Shown here: in pieces, positions 33,393 through 41,288 of the stretch | How positions within the stretch are numbered: position 1 is the first letter of the stretch | How the letters are laid out: each line of letters opens with the position of its first letter | Source: MGBC131033 sp910585655 | GTDB taxonomy: Bacteria; Bacillota; Clostridia; Lachnospirales; Lachnospiraceae | Assembly (NCBI GenBank): GCA_949502025.1 | Contig: CATBCG010000031.1 | Location: 1-60,001, forward strand | Length of the DNA: 60,001 nt | Reading direction: 5' to 3' | Notes under the pieces: model-generated | Told to the model about the DNA's origin: nothing | What the model saw: the letters and a program-made list of their open reading frames with translations, nothing else | Database searches by the model: none | Translations under genes and position numbers: made by a program

Positions 33393-34185
33393 AGTTACAC
33401 CACCTTTGCCAAATCATTTGCCAGATTTTTTCTCTATGAATATCACTTAAAACTGTTTCTAAACCTGAAAGAATATACTCTTTTTCTTTTTCCTGTAGTG
33501 GTAAAATCTTTAAATCAAAATCGGCAGGAATCAAAGACAAGTTATATTCCAGCGATTTTGCGCCAATGTAATTATTTACTGGAAAGTCACGCATGACGTC
33601 AAAAGTCTCTATTTGCTGTTCATCCCCATAAGTGGAAAACAAAAGAGAAACTCCCTGATCAAACAGAGGAGCAAGACGAACATTATTTTTATCACGTAAT
33701 ATTTCAAGATTGCTTCCATGACGGTCTCGATTGGCAACCAAATAGTCTACTAAAAACATTTGATAGATCGTTCGCTTCCAACCATGGCGAAATGCAAAGT
33801 CTAATGGTGATTCATCCTCTTCTTTCGTCATGTCATATAAAACGTCAAATCCGATTTTTTCTTCTTTTCCTTTTCGGAAATTTTCAGAGGAACAAATCCA
33901 GGTTTGAAGTATTTTTTTATTGATACAAATTTCAGCATGAATTAGTTGATATTGCAAGTGTGGAATTTCAAGGCAATCCATCAAGCGGCTTACAATCAGC
34001 TCATTGACACATTCATGACCAAAAACACCACGATAACTGTCGTAGTTAGAGAGCTTATAGTAAATTCTTCCGTTTTGTGTTTCCTCATATGCTTTCAAAA
34101 AACAGCCAGGTGTACCGGGGGATAGTTTTTGCTCTGTCCAATCCAAATACTTTAAATCAGTTAATTCCATTATCAAATCATTCAA
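33358..34185 (-). CDS. HipA-like serine/threonine kinase domain protein
   Basis: The 275-residue protein has the HipA C-terminal kinase core: DYLVANRDRHGSNLEILRD (catalytic loop with D, R, D, R, H and N) and LAPLFDQGVSL (the D of the metal-binding motif). It lacks the N-terminal HipA domain and is shorter than classical HipA of about 440 residues. HipA kinases phosphorylate tRNA synthetases or other targets and cause dormancy when not held by an antitoxin; no HipB-type repressor gene is present. The pair sits inside the Dlt-like operon between perfect 49-bp repeats and is AT-rich, so it was probably inserted. Its promoter is in the right repeat copy. Confidence 0.8.
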   Translation of the reverse strand: MNDLIMELTDLKYLDWTEQKLSPGTPGCFLKAYEETQNGRIYYKLSNYDSYRGVFGHECVNELIVSRLMDCLEIPHLQYQLIHAEICINKKILQTWICSSENFRKGKEEKIGFDVLYDMTKEEDESPLDFAFRHGWKRTIYQMFLVDYLVANRDRHGSNLEILRDKNNVRLAPLFDQGVSLLFSTYGDEQQIETFDVMRDFPVNNYIGAKSLEYNLSLIPADFDLKILPLQEKEKEYILSGLETVLSDIHREKIWQMIWQRWCNYEKIRNQTVNG

Positions 34186-34247
34186 TCAAATTCCCCCTTT
34201 GTATCCATAAAGTAATGAGCCAAAATTACTACTATTTTTTCCTCTAT

Positions 34248-34296
34248 CATGCCCTTTATTATTCCACATCTTCCCCCTGATTTCAAGTGCGAAAAA
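34248..34296. repeat. 49-bp direct repeat, right copy, with promoter
   Basis: This is a perfect copy of 32996-33044, one base from the ligase stop codon at 34298. The minus-strand promoter TTGAAA (34281-34286) and AATAAT (34258-34263) would drive the HipA-like kinase gene. Confidence 0.9.
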
Positions 34297-34297
34297 T

Positions 34298-35917
34298 TTA
34301 CTCCTCCCGCAGCCTTCTCCGGTCGATTTTCCCATTCGGAAGAGAGGGAAGCGAATCCCGCAGGATAATACGGTTTGGCAGGGCGTAGGAGGGCAGGCTT
34401 TGTCGTAAGAGAGCAGAGACCCTCGCAGAAAGCGACGAAGAAGCCCCTACATTTTTTCCCAGTATATAAAGCACAATCCGCCCGTCTGCCTTTTGCACGC
34501 AGCAGCAGCTCTTTACCTGCGGGCAGGCAGCGGCGAGTCGTTCCAGTTCTGCCAGGTCAATCCGATAGCCCATCCGCTTTACCTGCGAATCCTTTCGTCC
34601 CAGAAAAACCAAGTCACCGGAAGGCAGCCGTTTTGCCAGATCCCCCGTGCGGTAGCTCTGATAAGAGGAAGCGGCGAAAGAAGTAGTGGAAGGGGGAGCG
34701 GAGAGAGGAAAAAATACTTGTCTGGTCAGATCCTCCTGACGGTAATAGCCTTTGGCAAGTCGGTTGCTTTTTAAATACAATTCTCCTTGTTCCCCGTCTG
34801 CGACTGGCTTTCCGTCCTCATCGAGCAGATAAGCTTCCACACCGAAAAAAGGCTTGCCAATCGGAATCGGATCGGTTGAAGGGAGACGGTTGGTAAAGTT
34901 TTTTGGAACCGGATAATAACAGCTCATCCCGGTAGCCTCTGTTGGACCGTAAAGGTTAAAAAAGCAAACGTCCGGTAAGGCTGTTTGCCAGTAGGCAAGA
35001 ACAGAGGGTGGAAGCACTTCACTCCCAAAAGCAGCCGTCCGCAGAGATTCCGGTCGGATTTCGGCAAAGGCGTCTGTAGCGGCAATCAGAGAATAAGCCG
35101 AAGATACCCAGCAAATCGTATTGATTTGATGCTGGTTTAAATATTGGATCAGTTCCTCCGGTCTGGAAAACAGCTCAGGAGGAAGCAGCCAGACGCTCCC
35201 GCCACATTTCATAGAGACAAAAAGTTCCTTCATACAGGCATCGAAACAAAAAGGAGCCTGGTTGCCAAAGACCGTAGCTTCCGTAGCCTGCAAGATGTCT
35301 GACAGCGCGTCAATATAGCGGATTACGGCTAAATGGCTGGTTTCCACGCATTTTGGCTTGCCGCTGGAACTGGATGTAAAAGTGAGGCATAAAGTATCCT
35401 CTGGGGAAGCAGTCGCTCGAAGCGTCAATAAGGTATGTTCGGCAGAAGCCAGGCAGTCGTCCGATATGCCAGAAATCGTGAAGGCAGAGTCTGTCCTGGA
35501 AGTATCCAGATAGAGAGGAAACACCGTTTGGAGAAGAGAGGCATTTTCCTGTAAAAGCTGTTCGGCTTGTTTGGCAAAGGCGGTATCATACAAGAGAACA
35601 TCCGGTTCTAAAAAAGAGAGAAGTTCAGCCAGTTTTGTTCCATTTGTTTCCCACAAGGCAGTATTTAAGACGGTATAGCAGCCTCCGGCGTAAACGCTTC
35701 CCAGCATAGCGGCAACCGTATGGGGCGCCTTTTCCATAAAAATAGCGACGAAAGGATGTGCTGTTCGTGTATGAAGCAGGCAGGCGCCAATCTGTCTGGC
35801 GGATTGTCTGACCTCTCTCCAGGTAATTTGTTCGTTTTCTGAGCAATAGGCAGGAGCATCGGGATAGAGTGCCGCGGTATGCTCCAGATAATCTAAAATA
35901 CTCTTATGGTTTTTCAA
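34298..35917 (-). CDS. AMP-dependent ligase (DltA-like D-alanine/acyl carrier ligase)
   Basis: The 539-residue adenylate-forming enzyme has the phosphate loop LTFTSSSSGKPK, FNLYGPTEATGMSCYY, YRTGDLAKRLPSGDLVFLGR and the C-terminal lysine in LPNGKIDRRRL. It should activate D-alanine or a related acid and load the carrier protein. The start is a TTG at 35917 placed 8 bases after AGGAGG and overlapping the previous stop codon by 14 bases; the open frame extends further upstream but only inside the transglutaminase gene. Domain order and neighbours fit DltA, though D-alanine specificity is not proven. The HipA cassette follows its stop codon. Confidence 0.83.
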   Translation of the reverse strand: MKNHKSILDYLEHTAALYPDAPAYCSENEQITWREVRQSARQIGACLLHTRTAHPFVAIFMEKAPHTVAAMLGSVYAGGCYTVLNTALWETNGTKLAELLSFLEPDVLLYDTAFAKQAEQLLQENASLLQTVFPLYLDTSRTDSAFTISGISDDCLASAEHTLLTLRATASPEDTLCLTFTSSSSGKPKCVETSHLAVIRYIDALSDILQATEATVFGNQAPFCFDACMKELFVSMKCGGSVWLLPPELFSRPEELIQYLNQHQINTICWVSSAYSLIAATDAFAEIRPESLRTAAFGSEVLPPSVLAYWQTALPDVCFFNLYGPTEATGMSCYYPVPKNFTNRLPSTDPIPIGKPFFGVEAYLLDEDGKPVADGEQGELYLKSNRLAKGYYRQEDLTRQVFFPLSAPPSTTSFAASSYQSYRTGDLAKRLPSGDLVFLGRKDSQVKRMGYRIDLAELERLAAACPQVKSCCCVQKADGRIVLYILGKNVGASSSLSARVSALLRQSLPSYALPNRIILRDSLPSLPNGKIDRRRLREE

Positions 35918-37709
35918 CAGATGTTCCTCCTCTGGCTGGATAAAGATTCTGTTCAAATTGATAATAATTTTGGTGACTCTTATCCGGGTGACGCTTTCCA
36001 TAGTCTTTGGAAAACGCCAGTAAATCCGCATCATTTACCAGGAATGGGACAAAGCTTTCGCCGGAAAGCAGCGGGCAGGCGTCCATATGATACCATGCGC
36101 CCTCGAAGCGAACGAGATTCCACGTATGGAACGTATCCGTCCGGCTGCGTCTGACTTCCATGCTTTCAAAGCCCGTTCGCGTCAGCAGCATATCAAGGAC
36201 GGAGGAATACGTAAAGCAGTCGCCGGAGCGGGTGAGAAAGCCGTCGTAGGCAGCTTGAAGAGAGCTGGATTTATCCGAGCTGCCGGAATAATGAAGCGAA
36301 GAACGGCACCAGTCGTAAATGGCGCGCAGCACCTGGTAATCCATAGCCGCATCGCTGCCGGGCGTATAAGGCTTTGAGGCTTTTACCGAGTGAAGGATGT
36401 CGTCTAACACCTCATCAGCAAGGGCATAGACTTCTTCCTCGCTGATAGCCAAAGGCTCTGTAATCGTAATCTGTACGGTGACGCTGCTTTCGTTGCCGGA
36501 ACTGTCTGTCGCAAAATAGGTGACAGGATAACGTCCGGTTTTTCCGGGGTTTACCTGACTGCTGTCTACCTGATAGGCGACCTCACCGTCCTTGTTGTCT
36601 ACGGCAAAGACAGATTTCCGGTAGGTGATAGTCACGCCAAGCGGAAAAGAAAGATCACGAGTGCCAAGGATTTCCGGTCCTTTTTTGTCCTTTTTTATGG
36701 TCAACTGGCTTTGAAAGGCAGTCTGATTGCCAAATTCATCCTCGGCAACCAGCTTTACCGTCTGCTTCCCGGTTTTTTTAAAATCCGGTTTTTTGACAAA
36801 GCGAACAGAAACAGAGGAAGCGTCAGTGATTTTTTTGGTAAAATCCTTTGGCTTTGCCGCCTCGCCTAACCATAAGGTCAGCTTTTTAGCGGTAATCTGC
36901 GGAGAAGTCGTGTCTTTGACAACTAACTCGGCAGGGATGCTTTTGCCGTCTGCTTCCAGTTCGATTTGATGTGTCCCTGCCTGAGATAAGAGAGGGGTGA
37001 TATCCGTCCGGTAGGAAAGCTCGCCGGAACGTGGAAGAAACCTGGAATCTGCCCCGGCATAAGAAGAGACTTCGGCTTCTGAAAGCAGATACTGGGAGGC
37101 TGGGTAGGACTCGGCGCCCAATTCAGCCTGGCAGGAAGCCTGGACACCATATATCGTCAGCTTTACAGGATATTGGCTTTGATTCCCTCCGGCGTCCGTA
37201 AGGAGCAGAAGGAGAGAATACTCGCCTGGTGGCAATTCCGAGACGTTCGATTTTAAGGCAGTCGAAGCCTGCTTGCTATCTTTGGAGGATGTATGCAGGT
37301 CGAAGGTTAAAGCGGTTTCTTCCTCCAGGCTGGTAAGAAACTCTTTAGGATGTAAGGAAAAGCCGACCGGAATGACCAAATCCTGCACAGTGGCGAGAGG
37401 AGGTTTGGTATCCCGGATGCGCAGCAAACAGACCTGTGTTCGACCATTGACTAAAAATTGTACCGGATAATCTCCAGGTACATGTGTGTCAAGCTCGTTC
37501 AGATCGGTTAAAAGATGATAATTTAATCCGGGAATTCCCAGCCGTAGAAATTCCTTTCCACTCAGTTCCCAGTCACCTGCTTCTAAGGTGAGACGGCTTT
37601 TGAGGGGAGAGGAAAACAGCCATGCCCAAAAAAGGATACCCGCCAGCAGCCCCAGGCTAATGATGGTAATCCTCTTGTAATACCTCCGTTTTTTCCGCCT
37701 TTTTTTCAT
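35904..37709 (-). CDS. Membrane-anchored Ig-like/transglutaminase-domain protein
   Basis: The 601-residue protein has a basic start and one helix (about 12-30), then several Ig-like repeats of the type found in DUF5011 (VKDTTSPQITAKKLTL, KKDKKGPEILGTRDLSF, YRKSVFAVDNKDGEVAYQVD), and a C-terminal transglutaminase-like domain with the complete triad C498 (SGDCFTYSS), H528 (FHTWNLV) and D543 (HMDACP). Such proteins cross-link or cleave peptides at the cell surface. As the first gene of the Dlt-like operon, overlapping the ligase, it may act on the same wall polymer or on a partner protein (inference). Confidence 0.83.
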   Translation of the reverse strand: MKKRRKKRRYYKRITIISLGLLAGILFWAWLFSSPLKSRLTLEAGDWELSGKEFLRLGIPGLNYHLLTDLNELDTHVPGDYPVQFLVNGRTQVCLLRIRDTKPPLATVQDLVIPVGFSLHPKEFLTSLEEETALTFDLHTSSKDSKQASTALKSNVSELPPGEYSLLLLLTDAGGNQSQYPVKLTIYGVQASCQAELGAESYPASQYLLSEAEVSSYAGADSRFLPRSGELSYRTDITPLLSQAGTHQIELEADGKSIPAELVVKDTTSPQITAKKLTLWLGEAAKPKDFTKKITDASSVSVRFVKKPDFKKTGKQTVKLVAEDEFGNQTAFQSQLTIKKDKKGPEILGTRDLSFPLGVTITYRKSVFAVDNKDGEVAYQVDSSQVNPGKTGRYPVTYFATDSSGNESSVTVQITITEPLAISEEEVYALADEVLDDILHSVKASKPYTPGSDAAMDYQVLRAIYDWCRSSLHYSGSSDKSSSLQAAYDGFLTRSGDCFTYSSVLDMLLTRTGFESMEVRRSRTDTFHTWNLVRFEGAWYHMDACPLLSGESFVPFLVNDADLLAFSKDYGKRHPDKSHQNYYQFEQNLYPARGGTSVEKP

Positions 37710-37722
37710 CGGTCATTGCCTC

Positions 37723-38490
37723 TTAGGTGTTTGCGGCTGCAATCACGTCGCTCATATCGTACATACCGGCGGGCTTTCCAGCTAAAAATTTTGCTGCCTG
37801 AATCGCGCCCTTAGCAAAAATAGCCTTGGAATAAGCCGTGTGCTTGAATTCGATGACTTCATCGGTTCCGGCGAAAATGATTTCATGCTCCCCGACAATC
37901 GTTCCGCCGCGTACTGCGGAAATCCCGATTTCGTGCTTGTCGCGCTTTTGGCGTACCTGGCTTCGGTCGTATACATAGGAACAGGAATTGGAAAGGCTTT
38001 CTTGGATAGTATCTGCCAGGGCGAGAGCGGTTCCGCTTGGTGCATCCAGCTTTTGATTGTGGTGCCGTTCTACGATTTCAATATCAAAGCCTGCATCCGC
38101 TAAAATTCCGGCGGCTGTCTGGAGAAGCTTTAAGAGCGTATTGATACCCATAGACATATTGGCAGAGCGGAGAACCGCTGTAGTTTCCGAAAGCCTTTTG
38201 GCTCCGGCAAGCTGCTCTTCGGACAAGCCAGTCGTACAAAGCACCAGCGGAAGCCTGCGCGCTTCACACCAGTTAAAAAGGGAATCCATAGCCGGAGCGA
38301 TTGAAAAATCAATGACTACATCGGCTTCGGTATCGCATTCCTGTGCAGTTGCAAAGACCGGATAAGGGCAGTCCTGTGGCAAGGTAGGATCGATTCCAGC
38401 CACAATAGTGAGAACGTCGTCCTGGGCTGCCAGCTCGGTAATGGTTCTGCCCATCTTGCCGCCGCAGCCGTGCATAATAGCTCGTATCAT
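37723..38490 (-). CDS. dapB: 4-hydroxy-tetrahydrodipicolinate reductase
   Basis: The 255-residue enzyme reduces the DapA product in the DAP/lysine pathway using NAD(P)H. It shows the nucleotide-binding GCGGKMGR at its N-terminus, the catalytic region VERHHNQKLDAPSGTALALA and the GTDEVIEFKHTAYSK segment. The start is set at the ATG at 38490 because GAAAGG lies 9 bases upstream; an in-frame ATG at 38499 abuts the ribosome site. It is separated from dapA by a surface-protein remnant and a bidirectional hairpin, so it has its own promoter (TATAAT on the minus strand at 38517-38522). Confidence 0.93.
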   Translation of the reverse strand: MIRAIMHGCGGKMGRTITELAAQDDVLTIVAGIDPTLPQDCPYPVFATAQECDTEADVVIDFSIAPAMDSLFNWCEARRLPLVLCTTGLSEEQLAGAKRLSETTAVLRSANMSMGINTLLKLLQTAAGILADAGFDIEIVERHHNQKLDAPSGTALALADTIQESLSNSCSYVYDRSQVRQKRDKHEIGISAVRGGTIVGEHEIIFAGTDEVIEFKHTAYSKAIFAKGAIQAAKFLAGKPAGMYDMSDVIAAANT

Positions 38491-38579
38491 GATTATCATC
38501 CTTTCTGATGGTTAGCATTATAAGGTAGTTCTCTGTTATGATACCATACACGGGTGAATTCGTACAGATTTTTTTGTCT

Positions 38580-38744
38580 GTACTGAAATCCGGCGGAAGG
38601 GGTTACGAGATTTCCTATGCGACCAGCAAGAATAACGTCAAAAAGGTAAAGACCACTTCTTTAAAGAAAAATATATCCGTAACAAAGGGAAAGACCTATT
38701 CGGTACGGGTACGCAGCTATAAGAAGATTATAGCGAAAAATAGC
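38580..38744 (+). pseudogene. Fibronectin-III/Ig-like tail of a lost surface protein
   Basis: A plus-strand fragment encodes GGRGYEISYATSKNNVKKVK followed by a basic K/T stretch and TYSVRVRSYKKI, the typical last strand pairs of fibronectin-type repeats in clostridial surface proteins. There is no start or signal peptide, and it is wedged between dapA and dapB on the opposite strand. It ends in a terminator that also serves the minus strand. Confidence 0.6.
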
Positions 38745-38773
38745 CGTTCCGGTGAAAGGAGCGGCTGTTTTTT
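38742..38773. terminator. Bidirectional terminator at the 3' end of dapA
   Basis: AGCCGTTCC pairs with GGAGCGGCT (one G-U) around a 7-base loop, with T-runs on both strands. Confidence 0.65.
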
Positions 38774-38781
38774 CATGCAAA

Positions 38782-39675
38782 TTACAATAGATTTAGACGT
38801 GCCAATTCGCGTTTCAACGTTTCTAAAAGCTCTGGGCTTTCCTGCGTTAGATCGGTCAGGGGAGCCCGTAGTGTTTTGCCGCATTTTCCCATCAGCTCTA
38901 AAGCCGCTTTTACCGGAATCGGATTGACCACGCAGAACAGGGAGCGGATCAGCGGCAGCATCAAAAGCTGTAGTCTGGTTGCTTCCTGTACGTTTCCACG
39001 TAGGTATTCTGTCACCATCTGGTGCGTTTCTTCCGGCATGACGTTGGAAAGAACGGAGACGACGCCCTTTCCGCCCAGAGAGAGAAGAGGAACGATCATA
39101 TCGTCGTTGCCGGAATAAATATCGAGACAACCGTCTGCCAGTGCAGCCAGATCCGCTATCTGGGAAATATTTCCGCTTGCTTCTTTGATCGCTACGATAT
39201 TGGCACATTCCCTGGCTAATGTAACGGCTGTCTGAGGCAGCAGGTTCACTCCGGTGCGGGAAGGAACGTTGTAGAGCATAATCGGCACAGAGACAGACTC
39301 GGCAATCGCCTTATAATGGGCAATCAACCCTTTTTGCGTCGCTTTGTTATAGTAAGGTGTAATGGATAAAATCGCATCTGCGCCGCAATCGACGGCATCC
39401 TTTGACCATTCTATAGCCGTCTTTGTGATATTGGTTCCGGCTCCGGCGATAACAGGAACCCGGTGTGCCACCTGCTCCACCGTGTAGCGGATACAGCTTT
39501 GCCGTTCCTCTGGCGTTAGCGCTGCCGCCTCTCCGGTACAGCCGCAGATAATGATGGCGTCCGTATGACCGGCTATCTGAAATTCCAGCAATTCCCCCAG
39601 CCGCGTATAATCAATTTCCCCGGTTTCGGTAAACGGAGTAATTAAGGCTACTCCTGCCCCTTCAAAAATAGACAT
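38782..39675 (-). CDS. dapA: 4-hydroxy-tetrahydrodipicolinate synthase
   Basis: The 297-residue aldolase condenses pyruvate with aspartate semialdehyde. It has GAGVALITPFTETGEIDY, the substrate-loop ICGCTGEAAALTPEER, the tyrosine in YNVPSRTGVNLLP and the Schiff-base lysine in IVAIKEASGN. AAGGAGGG precedes two consecutive ATGs; the second (39675) has the better spacing. It lies 32 bases after murF and reads in the same direction, ending the dapF-murE-murF-dapA operon. Confidence 0.93.
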   Translation of the reverse strand: MSIFEGAGVALITPFTETGEIDYTRLGELLEFQIAGHTDAIIICGCTGEAAALTPEERQSCIRYTVEQVAHRVPVIAGAGTNITKTAIEWSKDAVDCGADAILSITPYYNKATQKGLIAHYKAIAESVSVPIMLYNVPSRTGVNLLPQTAVTLARECANIVAIKEASGNISQIADLAALADGCLDIYSGNDDMIVPLLSLGGKGVVSVLSNVMPEETHQMVTEYLRGNVQEATRLQLLMLPLIRSLFCVVNPIPVKAALELMGKCGKTLRAPLTDLTQESPELLETLKRELARLNLL

Positions 39676-39707
39676 CATAAACCCTCCTTGGCTTAGCCTG
39701 GTAAAAC

Positions 39708-41288
39708 TCAGTTTTGTAAAGCAGCTACAATTTCCTCTGTTTTCATTCCCCGTGAGCCTTTGATTAAGATAGCGTCTTTAGGGCGTAATTCTGCTTTGAG
39801 GAAGGCAGAGGCTTCTGCATTTTCTTCAAAATGATGGCAGGCGGTAACGGGATCGCCTGGCTTAGCCTCCTCCTGATAACCTTGTTCCATCAAGAGGCTT
39901 TCTGTTCCGACGGTGATCAGATAGTTGATTGGCGCGTGGATAAGTTTGCGGTTGTGACGGGCAAGGAAGGTGCCGACCTCCCGATGAAGTGCTTCCGAGC
40001 GTTCTCCCAGCTCTAAGACATCAGCAAAGACAACAAAACGCCTTGCAACGTCAGGCAGGGAGGATAAAACCTCAATCGAGCTTTTCATGGAATCCGGGCT
40101 TGCATTGTAGGAGTCGTCTAAAATCCGGATGCCGTTTGCTTCGATCAGGTTGCCGCGCATAGCCGGAGGGGCATAGGACGCCAGTCCCTGTTTCGCTGTC
40201 CGGGGCGGAATACCAAGCTGCCAGGCGATCGCCAGAGCGGCTAGGGCGTTTCGGACGTTGTGAAGCCCTAATACCTGCAAGCGAACTTCTTCCGGTTCTC
40301 CACCTGGATAATGAAAGAAAAAGGTCTGACCGCTTCCGGAGGTCTGAATTTGCGTGGCATAGAAAGCAGGCGTTATTTTGGCAGTGTCCGAATGAGAGCC
40401 GGCATCGTTTGTGCCGAAAAATAGCAGGTTTTCCTTCGATACAACAGGAGAGAGGGTAAAAAGTTCTCCGCACCCTGCCAGCAGCGGATCGTCTGCATTT
40501 AAAAACAAGGAGCTTTTTTCGTGGAAAAAGTCGGTGATATGTAATTTTTCAGAGCGAATGTTTTCCTGGCTGCCCAGATTGCCGATATGGGCAACGCCGA
40601 TATTCGTCACCACCGCATGATCCGGTCTGGCGATAACGGCAAGCCGGGACATTTCTCCGAATTCGCTCATGCCCATTTCAATGACGGCTGCCTGATGGCG
40701 GCGGCTTAGACCAAAGACCGTCAAAGGAAGCCCGACCTGGCTGTTTTGATTTCCTGCGGTTTTGTGGATAGTTAGGGCGGATTCCAGCGCGGCGGATACC
40801 ATTTCCTTGGTAGTGGTTTTTCCGACGCTTCCGGTAATACCGATTACCGGGATATCAAATAAACCTCGATACCATGCCGCCAGGGACTGGAAAGCCGCCA
40901 GGGTGTCTTCCACTTCGATACAGATAAAACAAGCTTCCGGCTCAGACGGCAGTTCCTGATGGGGCGTGGAAAGAAGACGGACTTGCTTTAAGGATAAAAA
41001 CTCCTGCCCGGCTGGGGACTGAAGCCATGCTGTAGAAGCAAGCGCAGCGGTAGCTCCGGCGTTCATCGCGCCCTCAATAAAACGGTGGGCGTCCACGCGC
41101 TCTCCGACGATAGGGACAAACAGAGTATGATGCCCGGCGGCAGCCAGATCCGGTAGTTCCTTGGAATTCGTGCTGACGGCATCGATCCAGACGCAGGCTT
41201 GCCCGGCAGAAAAAAACGGATCGGAATCAGAAGTTTCTGCTGGGATTTGTAGTGCCTGTAAGATTGCGGTTAAAGTTATTTTTTCCAT
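39708..41288 (-). CDS. murF: UDP-N-acetylmuramoyl-tripeptide--D-alanyl-D-alanine ligase
   Basis: The 526-residue ATP-dependent ligase adds D-Ala-D-Ala to the muramyl tripeptide. The P-loop is GITGSVGKTTTKEMV, the central domain has NSQVGLPLTVFG and AVIEMGMSEFGEM, and the C-terminal domain has LDDSYNASPDSM and LIKGSRGM. The N-terminal domain carries the DSR-equivalent VSTNSKELP. It overlaps murE by 13 bases. A 526-residue length is above the usual 450-460, mostly from loops in the middle domain. Confidence 0.93.
   Translation of the reverse strand: MEKITLTAILQALQIPAETSDSDPFFSAGQACVWIDAVSTNSKELPDLAAAGHHTLFVPIVGERVDAHRFIEGAMNAGATAALASTAWLQSPAGQEFLSLKQVRLLSTPHQELPSEPEACFICIEVEDTLAAFQSLAAWYRGLFDIPVIGITGSVGKTTTKEMVSAALESALTIHKTAGNQNSQVGLPLTVFGLSRRHQAAVIEMGMSEFGEMSRLAVIARPDHAVVTNIGVAHIGNLGSQENIRSEKLHITDFFHEKSSLFLNADDPLLAGCGELFTLSPVVSKENLLFFGTNDAGSHSDTAKITPAFYATQIQTSGSGQTFFFHYPGGEPEEVRLQVLGLHNVRNALAALAIAWQLGIPPRTAKQGLASYAPPAMRGNLIEANGIRILDDSYNASPDSMKSSIEVLSSLPDVARRFVVFADVLELGERSEALHREVGTFLARHNRKLIHAPINYLITVGTESLLMEQGYQEEAKPGDPVTACHHFEENAEASAFLKAELRPKDAILIKGSRGMKTEEIVAALQN

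Noticed and set aside
35918..36034. Longer N-terminus for the DltA-like ligase
   Set aside because: The upstream part lies inside the transglutaminase coding region; AGGAGG and a TTG at 35917 give a start matching the family.
38491..38579. Possible lysine riboswitch before dapB
   Set aside because: The leader is too short and shows none of the long paired structure of a lysine riboswitch; only a simple promoter and a short palindrome are present.
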